From the NCBI GenBank assembly GCA_944384375.1, contig CALWTE010000035.1, forward strand, positions 1 to 51,222: a stretch of DNA of 51,222 nucleotides, in the 5' to 3' direction. Both the position numbers and the translations under genes were made by a program. The notes beneath the pieces were generated by a model. It searched no databases. It saw only the letters and a list, made by a program, of their open reading frames with translations, and was not told the origin of the DNA. Positions 35,401 to 43,324 of the stretch are shown one piece after another. Source of the stretch: an uncultured Clostridia bacterium. Lineage in GTDB: Bacteria > Bacillota > Clostridia > Christensenellales > UBA1242. Position 1 is the stretch's first letter; each line of letters begins with the position of its first letter.

Positions 35401-35893
35401 TAAAACCTCTAATTTTTGCTCTAAAAATTCGCTAAAAAATCAATCAATTTCAAAGGCTAAAACGTTTAAATTTTTATTAAAAAAGCAAAGATTTTTAGAT
35501 ACTAAATTACATAAAAATTCACAAAAAAATGAACAAAATTTGAATATTAAAAAATCTAAAAAAATATTAGAAAAATTATCAAAAAATCAATTTTTTAGCG
35601 ACTTAAAAAACATAAATTTTGATAATTATTTTTTAAATAATCAATCAAAATACAATTTAACGGATACGCATTTTAGTAATTTAAAAAATATAAATATAAA
35701 TTTAAAAACTATAAAATCATATTATAAAAATTTGCATTACAACTTAATAAAACGACGGCACACAATAAGTGGGCTTTTTCCTGTTTCTTGCCGAATATTA
35801 AATACTAAACTAAACTATAATCAATATAATTTATCTAAAATACCAAAACACAACAATTTAATAAAAAGTTTTTTGCCTAGATTACAAGAATAG
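35312..35893 (+). CDS. Lys/Asn-rich open frame reached through the G10 tract
   Basis: A 193-codon frame, open far longer than chance allows in such AT-rich sequence. It is Lys-, Asn-, Leu- and Ser-rich with no signal peptide and no recognised domain. The nominal TTG start at 35312 has no ribosome site. More likely it is entered from the ATG at 35295 through a shift at the G run, giving a protein of about 199 residues. Just after the tract it shares RL..NN.FVATNL with the in-frame small ORF at 47952. A terminator follows at 35985. Confidence 0.45.
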   Translation: MPLPKPNVDNSVGGGYRLANNKFVATNLLPKTSNFCSKNSLKNQSISKAKTFKFLLKKQRFLDTKLHKNSQKNEQNLNIKKSKKILEKLSKNQFFSDLKNINFDNYFLNNQSKYNLTDTHFSNLKNININLKTIKSYYKNLHYNLIKRRHTISGLFPVSCRILNTKLNYNQYNLSKIPKHNNLIKSFLPRLQE

Positions 35894-35984
35894 GCTAATA
35901 AAATGCAAACAACATTGTAAAGATTAAAAATTTCACAAAGCATTAAATAAATTTAAAAAATTTAGGCAAACTACTAAAAAAATC

Positions 35985-36005
35985 AGGCTTTTAAAAGCCT
36001 TTTGT
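35985..36005 (+). terminator. Intrinsic terminator
   Basis: AGGCTTTT/AAAAGCCT is a perfect palindrome followed by TTTTGTT, about 90 nt after the Lys/Asn-rich frame. Confidence 0.65.
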
Positions 36006-36017
36006 TGTATAATGAAA

Positions 36018-36036
36018 ATATGACAATTTGTCATAT
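36018..36036. promoter_or_regulatory. Palindrome matching the XRE operators
   Basis: ATATGACAATTTGTCATAT is a perfect 19-bp palindrome. Its GACA-NTT-TGTC core is the same as the paired sites at 11786 and 11806. It lies just after a TATAAT (36008-36013), a position where a bound repressor would block transcription toward the BspA-type gene at 36369. Confidence 0.6.
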
Positions 36037-36139
36037 AAAACCACAATAGAAAAGACAAATTTCAATTTTGCACAACAACAAATTTAAAATTGCCCGATAA
36101 GTACTAGAATAAAAAAGAAAGAAAAGGAAAAAAATGGGG

Positions 36140-36178
36140 TGAACCCCAAAAGTTGGACACTTTTGGAGGTGCAGTTCA
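36140..36178. mobile_element. IS-end-like palindrome, second copy
   Basis: TGAAC...GTTCA ends enclose CCCCAAAAGTTGGAC and CTTTTGGAGGTGCA. It shares its core with 32606-32648 and could be a solo IS end, a MITE, or a hairpin in the BspA leader. Confidence 0.55.
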
Positions 36179-36239
36179 AAAGAAAATTAAATAATGAATT
36201 ATTATTTCCAGCAAAAATTAAAAATACTAGACACAAAGA

Positions 36240-36365
36240 AACAAAAGAAAAGATAAAAGCGGACTAAATAATAATTTAATGTTAATATGCTATTCAATAA
36301 CTTTCAATTTTCAATTTTTAATTTTTAATTTGCTTATGCTTTTCGCACAAGCATAGAAGGAGAAT
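36240..36365 (+). promoter_or_regulatory. Conserved BspA leader with hairpin (copy 1)
   Basis: Shares AGATAAAAGCGGA, a TTTTCAATTTTCAATTT stretch and a hairpin with the leader at 48165-48272. The hairpin here is GCTTATGC-TTTTC-GCACAAGC (36332-36352), ending a few bases before the AAGGAG ribosome site. Position 5 of the stem is A-C here and T-G in the other copy. Confidence 0.65.
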
Positions 36366-36368
36366 TTT

Positions 36369-38405
36369 ATGTCATTTAAAGAACTCTTTAAAAAGTACAA
36401 AATCTACACAATAGTAGGCATCATTGTTCTACTATTGCTAGTAACAGGTGGAACCACCGCAGGTGTGCTATTAACTAAACAAGATAAAGAGCAAATAAAC
36501 AATTCAGCAAATGCCGTTGTGGGTGACGAATTTGTAGTAGATGGTTTAAGATATTATGTCTTAACCGAAGGCACAACAAATACCGTAGAAGTAGGCGAAA
36601 GTCATTCAATGTTTCGTACTAGTGCAACTATACCAAGTACAGTCTCTAATGGTGGTATAACTTATACAGTTACCCGTATAGGAAATAATGCATTGGCGGA
36701 TTGTGGCTATTTAGAAAGTGTAACTATTCCTGATAGTGTTACCAGTATAGGAGATAATGCATTTTCGGGTTGCGCTTTAACTAGTATAACAATTCCTGAT
36801 AGTGTTACTAGTATAGGAGATAATGCGTTTATGAATTGTGATTTTACCAGTGTAACAATACCATCAGGAGTTACAAGTATAGGAAGTTCTGTGTTTGCAA
36901 GTTGTAGCGGTTTAACAAATATAGACGTAGATTTTGCTAATGCAAATTATATGTCAAGCAATGGCATTTTATTTAATAAAAATCAAACAACAATAGTTTG
37001 CTATCCACCAGGAAAAACTGATACTAGTTATTCAATTCCTGATAGTGTAAACAATATTGGAGGTGGGGCGTTTTTTATTTGTGTCAATTTAGAAAGTGTA
37101 ACAATACCCGATAGTGTCACCAGTATAGGAGAATATGCGTTTTCTACTTGTCCTAATTTAACAAGTGTAATAATTCCTAATAGTGTCACAAGTATAGGAG
37201 ATTATGCGTTTATGCGTTGTAATGCCTTGACTAATATAATTATACCAAATGGTGTCACCAGTATAAGTAATTATGCGTTTTCTGCTTGTACTAGTTTAAC
37301 AAGTATAACCATCCCTGATAGTGTCACCAGTATAGGGAATATGGCGTTTAATTCTTGTCTTAATTTAACAAGCGTAACAATAGGAAGTGGTGTTACTTTT
37401 ATAGGAGATAATGCATTTTATTCTTGTTCTAATTTAAGCAATGTTTATTTTTATAATGTTATTTCTACTGATACATCATCAATAGGAGATTCTGCTTTTC
37501 TCGGTTTTGCTAATTCAGTAACATACTGGGTAAAAGACCAAACTAGTTTAATAAATATTCAAGCAATATATAATGACGATGCTTCTAAATTTGATAGAAA
37601 CAACTTTCAAATCATGACTTTTAACATTTCAAGTGCGGTTGCCACAAATTCCACTGGTTTAGGTACAGTCAGTGGTGGCGGTACTGCGCAATACGGCTCA
37701 CAAATTACAATTTATGCACAGCCAAATGCTGGATATTTCTTGTTAGGTTGGACATTAAGTAGTAATGGCTCTAATATAATTGATGGCACAAGAAATGCGA
37801 CTGAATATACAATTAACAATGTAACCAGTGATGCAACATATTATGCGGTATTCCAAAAATCAAATAACTTAACCATTACCACCGATTCAACACTCGGACA
37901 AATATTAATTAATGGCGAATTTACCGCAAATTACACCACAACATTTGAAGGTTCTGGCTCTATTTCAAATGTAGTGGCAGTAGCAAAACCAGGCTCCGCA
38001 TTCATTTGTTGGCAAATCACCATAGGTGGTGTTACAACATACGACTATGACAATAACCCACTTTCAATGTCTATCACCAAAGATACTACCATTACTGCAG
38101 TATTCTCTAACAGCCTTATGGAAGGTATAGGAGTAGTGGCAGACGGGGGCGGACAAGTACGTATGGGTGGTTATGATTTAGACAATGTTGACAGCACCAC
38201 ACAAGTAGTACTAAACGCAATTTGCTACTCAGGTTATACCTTTGACGGCTGGTACACAATGGAAAACGGAGCCTTAACCAAAATAGACGCCTTAGGAAAC
38301 TTCACGGCTGTAACTATTAACGTAGCCGACTACGACGGCAAACTCATTATTGCCAGATTTATTCCAAATAGTAATGGCAATATCAACGACGATGTAAACA
38401 ACTAA
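36369..38405 (+). CDS. BspA-type leucine-rich-repeat surface protein
   Basis: 678 residues. A cytosolic KELFKKYK start and one membrane helix (IYTIVGIIVLLLLVTGGTTAGVLL, ~13-36) anchor it, with the rest outside. Residues ~75-390 hold about 13 LRR_5 repeats of 23 residues with the consensus [19 protein letters not shown]. These are followed by a bacterial-repeat domain (GTVSGGG...YGSQITIYAQPNAGYFLLGW, ~420-500) and two further beta-type repeats (FICWQI, TFDGWYT). No LPXTG sorting signal. BspA proteins bind host or bacterial surface ligands. ATG at 36369 with AAGGAG. It is a close paralogue of the protein at 48273. Confidence 0.9.
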   Translation: MSFKELFKKYKIYTIVGIIVLLLLVTGGTTAGVLLTKQDKEQINNSANAVVGDEFVVDGLRYYVLTEGTTNTVEVGESHSMFRTSATIPSTVSNGGITYTVTRIGNNALADCGYLESVTIPDSVTSIGDNAFSGCALTSITIPDSVTSIGDNAFMNCDFTSVTIPSGVTSIGSSVFASCSGLTNIDVDFANANYMSSNGILFNKNQTTIVCYPPGKTDTSYSIPDSVNNIGGGAFFICVNLESVTIPDSVTSIGEYAFSTCPNLTSVIIPNSVTSIGDYAFMRCNALTNIIIPNGVTSISNYAFSACTSLTSITIPDSVTSIGNMAFNSCLNLTSVTIGSGVTFIGDNAFYSCSNLSNVYFYNVISTDTSSIGDSAFLGFANSVTYWVKDQTSLINIQAIYNDDASKFDRNNFQIMTFNISSAVATNSTGLGTVSGGGTAQYGSQITIYAQPNAGYFLLGWTLSSNGSNIIDGTRNATEYTINNVTSDATYYAVFQKSNNLTITTDSTLGQILINGEFTANYTTTFEGSGSISNVVAVAKPGSAFICWQITIGGVTTYDYDNNPLSMSITKDTTITAVFSNSLMEGIGVVADGGGQVRMGGYDLDNVDSTTQVVLNAICYSGYTFDGWYTMENGALTKIDALGNFTAVTINVADYDGKLIIARFIPNSNGNINDDVNN

Positions 38406-38422
38406 AAAATAAATTAAATTTC

Positions 38423-38448
38423 AAAAACAGTATTTCGGTACTGTTTTT
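38423..38448 (+). terminator. Intrinsic terminator
   Basis: AAAAACAGTA (38423-38432) pairs with TACTGTTTTT (38439-38448) around TTTCGG, ending in a T-rich run. Confidence 0.85.
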
Positions 38449-38691
38449 ATTGTTTTATAGCCTTTTTAAGAAATATACAAAGTTATTAGTTAATTATAAG
38501 GCAGTATTAAATTAAATTATATTATATTAGTAAATTATATAAACATTTCAAGTAATTTCTTTTAGCAAAATCAAATTCATGCTTTCGCAAATTTCCCCAA
38601 ATTTCATTACTTTTAGTCTAATTTTAGGCAAAAATGCCTTGAAATAACTATTTTTTTGAAAAATTTTAAAGTTTTTTGGGCAAATTAATTT

Positions 38692-38726
38692 TTGATTTTT
38701 GAAATTTTGTGTTAAAATGATATTAT
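38692..38726 (+). promoter_or_regulatory. Probable gyrB-gyrA promoter
   Basis: Two overlapping options: TTGATT (38692-38697), 15 nt, extended-10 TGT-TAAAAT (38713-38718); or TTGAAA (38699-38704), 16 nt, TATTAT (38721-38726). Either gives a short leader. Confidence 0.6.
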
Positions 38727-38748
38727 AAAAATTGAAGGAGAAATTATT

Positions 38749-40707
38749 TTGTCTAAAGAGTACGATTCAAAAGATATTGTTATTTTGGAAGGTTTAGATG
38801 CGGTTCGTATGCGTCCTGGTATGTATATCGGTACGACTGGGCCAAAGGGTTTGCATCACCTTTTATGGGAAATTGTGGATAACAGTGTGGACGAGATTGC
38901 GAACGGTTTCGGCGACACAATCAAGGTTACCCTAGAAGAAGACGGCAGTGCGCAGGTAGAAGACAACGGCCGTGGTATTCCTGTAGATATTCACCCGCAA
39001 AAAAAGGTTAGTGGTGTGGAAGTTGTATTTACGCAGTTGCACGCTGGTGGCAAGTTTGAGAGCGATAACTATAACTTCTCGGGTGGTTTGCACGGTGTAG
39101 GTGCATCGGTTGCGAACGCACTTTCTCGTTGGCTAAATGTATCTGTTTTCCGCGATGGTTATGAATACGAAATGCAATTTGAGAGCAAGGGCAGTGGCAA
39201 GAACATAAAAAGCGGTGTGCCAGTTGCTCCGCTGAAAAAAGTGGGCAAGACGGACAGACGCGGTACGTTGATTCGTTTTATGCCAGACGATAGAGTTTTT
39301 GAAGATGTTCGTTTTGATTTGGAAACAGTCTCCAAACGTCTACGCGAAATTGCTTTCTTAAATAAAGGAATTAGAATAGAGTTGATTGATGAAAGACGTC
39401 TAACGAACGGCGAACCTTTTAAACAGGTGTTCAAATATGACGGCGGTCTTTTAGATTTTGTTAAGTTCTTGAATGAAAACAAAACGGTAGAGCACGGCAA
39501 CCCGATTTACTTTGAAGCAAAGAGCGACTTAGTACAGATTGAATGTGCAATGCAATATACCAACAACTACACGGAAAATACTTTTAGTTACGTAAACAAC
39601 ATTCCAACAAGCGAAGGCGGTACGCACGAAACAGGTCTAAAAAATGCAATCACTCACGCTTTTACCGATTTAGGCAAAAAGGCTGGGCTGATAAAGGATA
39701 AGGAACCAGCGCTAATAGGTGAAGACTTCCGCGAAGGTCTAACCATAGTGCTAGCAATCAAAATGCGTAACGTGCAGTTTGAAGGGCAGACAAAGACCAA
39801 ACTAGGCAACACCGAAATCAAGCCCGAAGTGGAAAGTTTGAGTTACCAGAAGTTAATGGAGTTCTTTGATAAAGGTGCTAACAAGCAGATTTTGGAACTT
39901 GCAATTAGCAAGGCAAAGCAGGCGGCAAAGGTTAGGGAAGCGGCTAGAAAAGCAAAGGAAATCACTCGTGCGAAAAACAGTATTGAAAATAGCAACCTTA
40001 TAGGGAAGTTGAGTAGTTGTACGGGCAAAAAAGCCGAACAAAACGAGCTGTTTATCGTGGAAGGTGAAAGTGCGGGCGGTAGCGCAAAACAGGCAAGAGA
40101 CAGGTCTTTCCAAGCGATTTTGGCATTGCGTGGTAAACCGCTGAATGCCGAAAAGAAAAGGCTTGCCCAAATTTTAGCAAACGAAGAAATCCGTACAATT
40201 ATTAGTGCGCTAGGCACGGGAATAGGTGAAGACTTTAATTTAAGCAATCTAAAATACCACAAAGTTATAATTCTAAGCGATGCCGACCAAGACGGTGCGC
40301 ACATTAGGGCGATACTTATTACATTCTTCTTTAGGTATATGAAAGAGTTGATTTTAAACGGGCATTTATATATAGGTTTGCCACCACTTTATAAAGTGGC
40401 TAAACGCGACGTGGTGGAATATGTTTATTCAGACGCTGAGTTGCCAGAAGCGATTGAAAAAGTGGGGAAAGGCTACACAATTCAACGTTATAAAGGTTTG
40501 GGTGAAATGAACCCCGAACAGTTATGGGACACGACTATGGACCCTAGCAAACGGTCCTTGATGCGTGTAACCCTAGACGATGCGGCAAATGCTGAATTGT
40601 TGGTTACCACGCTTATGGGCGATAATATAGATGCACGTAAAGCATACATTAGCGAACACGCAAACTTTAATAGGGAAGAAAACTTTGCATTAAAGCAAAA
40701 CAATTAG
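38749..40707 (+). CDS. gyrB: DNA gyrase subunit B
   Basis: 652 residues. ATPase subunit of gyrase, which introduces negative supercoils. GHKL ATPase site: DNSVDEIANG, EDNGRGIPVDIHPQ and FSGGLHGVGASVANALS. TOPRIM domain: IVEGESAGGSAKQARDR and LSDADQDGAHIR; C-terminal RYKGLGEMNPEQLWDTTMDP. The start is TTG at 38749 with AAGGAG 8 nt upstream. gyrA follows after 10 nt. Topoisomerase IV subunit B (ParE) is the alternative; the partner gene supports gyrase. Confidence 0.93.
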   Translation: MSKEYDSKDIVILEGLDAVRMRPGMYIGTTGPKGLHHLLWEIVDNSVDEIANGFGDTIKVTLEEDGSAQVEDNGRGIPVDIHPQKKVSGVEVVFTQLHAGGKFESDNYNFSGGLHGVGASVANALSRWLNVSVFRDGYEYEMQFESKGSGKNIKSGVPVAPLKKVGKTDRRGTLIRFMPDDRVFEDVRFDLETVSKRLREIAFLNKGIRIELIDERRLTNGEPFKQVFKYDGGLLDFVKFLNENKTVEHGNPIYFEAKSDLVQIECAMQYTNNYTENTFSYVNNIPTSEGGTHETGLKNAITHAFTDLGKKAGLIKDKEPALIGEDFREGLTIVLAIKMRNVQFEGQTKTKLGNTEIKPEVESLSYQKLMEFFDKGANKQILELAISKAKQAAKVREAARKAKEITRAKNSIENSNLIGKLSSCTGKKAEQNELFIVEGESAGGSAKQARDRSFQAILALRGKPLNAEKKRLAQILANEEIRTIISALGTGIGEDFNLSNLKYHKVIILSDADQDGAHIRAILITFFFRYMKELILNGHLYIGLPPLYKVAKRDVVEYVYSDAELPEAIEKVGKGYTIQRYKGLGEMNPEQLWDTTMDPSKRSLMRVTLDDAANAELLVTTLMGDNIDARKAYISEHANFNREENFALKQNN

Positions 40708-40717
40708 GAGATAAAAA

Positions 40718-43159
40718 TTGAAGAAAGAAGAAACGAAAAACGAAAACAAAGCGGTTACCGCTTCATCGGGTAAAATTATTGAGCGTAGCCTTGACGAAGT
40801 CTTGCATATTAGTATGATTCCATATAGTGAGTATGTAATTCTAGACAGGGCATTACCACGTGTGGAAGATGGTTTAAAACCCGTACAGCGTAGAATTTTA
40901 TATACTATGCTCGGGCTAGGCTTAGAGCCAGACAAACCTTTTAGAAAGTCTGCTCGTATCGTGGGTGATTGTTTGGGTAAGTACCACCCGCACGGCGACA
41001 CGTCTGTTTATGATGCTATGGTACGTATGGCGCAACCACACAATATGCGTGAAATTTTAGTGCAAGGCCACGGGAACTTCGGTAGTAACGACGGCGACAG
41101 CGCAGCCGCAATGCGTTATACAGAGGCAAGACTTGCTCCGCTCGCTATGGAGTTGTTGCGTGATTTGGAAAAAGACACAGTAAAATGGAGTCTTAACTTT
41201 GACGATACCTTAAAAGAACCTGATATGCTACCAGGCCGTTTTCCTAATTTGTTGGTAAACGGTGCTAGCGGTATCGCGGTAGGCCTTGCTACAAATATTC
41301 CGCCACACAACTTAGCCGAAGTTATTGACGGAGTTGTGGCTTATATTGATAACCCTAATATCAAATTAAAGCAAATGATGAAGTATATTAAGGGTCCCGA
41401 CTTCCCAACAGGCGCTACAATGACGGTTGACGAGTTGGAAAAAGCGTATGAGACAGGTAAGGGCAAAGTTGTAATGACTGCCAAATACCACATAGAAGAA
41501 GGCAAAAACGAGAAGAAGAACATAGTTATTACTGAACTGCCTTACCAGGTAAATAAAGCAAAATTACTGCAAACTATCGCCGCCCTTAGTGAAGAAAAAG
41601 CGGGCGTTTTGGCTGACATTGCTGAAGTGCGTGACGAGTCTGACCGTGACGGAATGCGTGCCGTAATCACTATAAAGAAAGACGGCAACGTAAAAGCTGT
41701 AATTGACAACTTATTAAAATCAACCGATATGCGTTGTAGTTTTGCTATTAATATGGTGGCGATTGCTGGTGGCAAACCTAGAACTATGAGCCTATTAGAT
41801 ATTATTGCTTACTATGTAGAGTATCAAAGACAAATTATCTACCGCCGCAGCAAGTACGATTTGGAAGTAGCCAAAGAACGTAGCCACATTTTGGAAGGCT
41901 TGCTTATTGCGATTAAGAATATTGACGAAGTTATTAAGATTATTAAGAAAGCCGTTTCTCCAGCCGATGCTAAGATGAAGTTAAAAGAAAAGTTTGCTTT
42001 GTCCGAAAGGCAAGCGCAAGCTATTATGGATATGCGTCTAGCAAGGCTAACCAGTCTAGAAGTAAACAAAATTATAGACGAATTAAAAGAATTAAAAATT
42101 TTAATTGATAAATTGACTGCTATTGTTAAAAGCAAAGAAATGCAATTGCAAATCGTTAAGGAAGAAATCTTGGAAATTAAGAAAAAGTACAAGAATCCTA
42201 GACGTACGCAAATTGTGGGCAAAGAAGACGAAGTAGAAATTGAAACTGTAAAAGTAGATGTAGCTGTTCCTATGGTGTTAGCACTTACTGCTAGCGGAAA
42301 TATAAAATGTATGGAAGTCAAATATTATAATTCGGCAAGTAAAGATTTTAAGGATGGCGGCTCGCTTAATCAAGTCCATACACATGTGTTGCATGTAATG
42401 AGTGATAGTGATATTTTGGCATTTACGAGTGCAGGGTATTCTATTCGTTTTAATATGTCGGATTTGAAACCAGTTAAATACAAAGATAAAGGTGTTAGCC
42501 CGCAAGAATTGTTTATGGAATTGTCGGTAAACGAAAAAATTGTTGGCTTTATTCCAGCCGAATTTAATGAAAAAGAAGAACGCAACTTACTATTCTTTAC
42601 GAAAATGGGTTTTGTTAAGAAAACTTGTTTTGCCGAGTACAACACGGTAAAGAGTTACATTCAGGCGGTAAAAGTTCGCGATGACGATGAATTGATAAAC
42701 GTTGAGTTTGATGTTGATGGGCAAGATATGATTTATGCAACCGTGTATGGACAGGTACTTTTTGCTACAAAAGACGATATACCTGTACAGGGTAGAGTTT
42801 CTGGTGGTGTAAGGGGTATCAGTCTATATGACGGCGACAGCGTAGTTTATTCAGCATTAACCAAAGACGAAGGCGAGCTAGTGGTTGTTACCGAAAAAGG
42901 ACTAGCAAAACGAGTGATTTTAGCGCAAATTGATAAATTGCCACGTTATAGGAAGGGTGTAAGATTAATACTGCTAAATAAAGAAGATAAAATTGTCTTT
43001 ACCACATGCGTAACCACTCCTAATGAAATTATCCTAGACACGGGGGCGGAAGTTAAGGCTATTAATTCAGAAAAAATTGACATCATTCCTAGAGAAAAGA
43101 AAGGCAATCCGCTAAAAGGTATAGACAAGGTAGTTGCGGGATATAAAAATATAAGATAA
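40718..43159 (+). CDS. gyrA: DNA gyrase subunit A
   Basis: 813 residues. DNA-breaking subunit; the catalytic Tyr is Y134 in [10 protein letters not shown]. The quinolone-resistance region reads [13 protein letters not shown], with Thr at the Ser83-equivalent position (T95) and the Asp87-equivalent D99 kept. [18 protein letters not shown] is gyrase-like. The C-terminal beta-propeller contains [14 protein letters not shown], a divergent GyrA box. The start is TTG at 40718 with AGGAGAT. A ParC identity is less likely, but the loose GyrA box leaves some doubt. Confidence 0.92.
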   Translation: MKKEETKNENKAVTASSGKIIERSLDEVLHISMIPYSEYVILDRALPRVEDGLKPVQRRILYTMLGLGLEPDKPFRKSARIVGDCLGKYHPHGDTSVYDAMVRMAQPHNMREILVQGHGNFGSNDGDSAAAMRYTEARLAPLAMELLRDLEKDTVKWSLNFDDTLKEPDMLPGRFPNLLVNGASGIAVGLATNIPPHNLAEVIDGVVAYIDNPNIKLKQMMKYIKGPDFPTGATMTVDELEKAYETGKGKVVMTAKYHIEEGKNEKKNIVITELPYQVNKAKLLQTIAALSEEKAGVLADIAEVRDESDRDGMRAVITIKKDGNVKAVIDNLLKSTDMRCSFAINMVAIAGGKPRTMSLLDIIAYYVEYQRQIIYRRSKYDLEVAKERSHILEGLLIAIKNIDEVIKIIKKAVSPADAKMKLKEKFALSERQAQAIMDMRLARLTSLEVNKIIDELKELKILIDKLTAIVKSKEMQLQIVKEEILEIKKKYKNPRRTQIVGKEDEVEIETVKVDVAVPMVLALTASGNIKCMEVKYYNSASKDFKDGGSLNQVHTHVLHVMSDSDILAFTSAGYSIRFNMSDLKPVKYKDKGVSPQELFMELSVNEKIVGFIPAEFNEKEERNLLFFTKMGFVKKTCFAEYNTVKSYIQAVKVRDDDELINVEFDVDGQDMIYATVYGQVLFATKDDIPVQGRVSGGVRGISLYDGDSVVYSALTKDEGELVVVTEKGLAKRVILAQIDKLPRYRKGVRLILLNKEDKIVFTTCVTTPNEIILDTGAEVKAINSEKIDIIPREKKGNPLKGIDKVVAGYKNIR

Positions 43160-43214
43160 TTCTATAAAAGATTTTAAATAGCTTCATTTTAAATTGATTA
43201 ATAAATAAAAGAAA

Positions 43215-43291
43215 TTAAAAAATTGTGAATAGAATTTATTAAATATTTCGCGACTTTGTGAATATAAAATTCTTTTCACAATTTTTTGTTA
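43215..43291 (+). terminator. Long-stem terminator of gyrBA
   Basis: AAAAAATTGTGAA plus AGAATTT pairs with AAATTCT plus TTCACAATTTTTT with one mismatch, around a loop of about 30 nt; it ends in a T run. Confidence 0.75.
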
Positions 43292-43324
43292 AAAGGTAAG
43301 TAACTAAAAGTTATAAGATAATTT

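Noticed and set aside
36369..38405. LPXTG cell-wall sorting of the BspA-type protein
   Set aside because: The C-terminus has no LPXTG, hydrophobic helix or charged tail; anchoring appears to be by the N-terminal helix.
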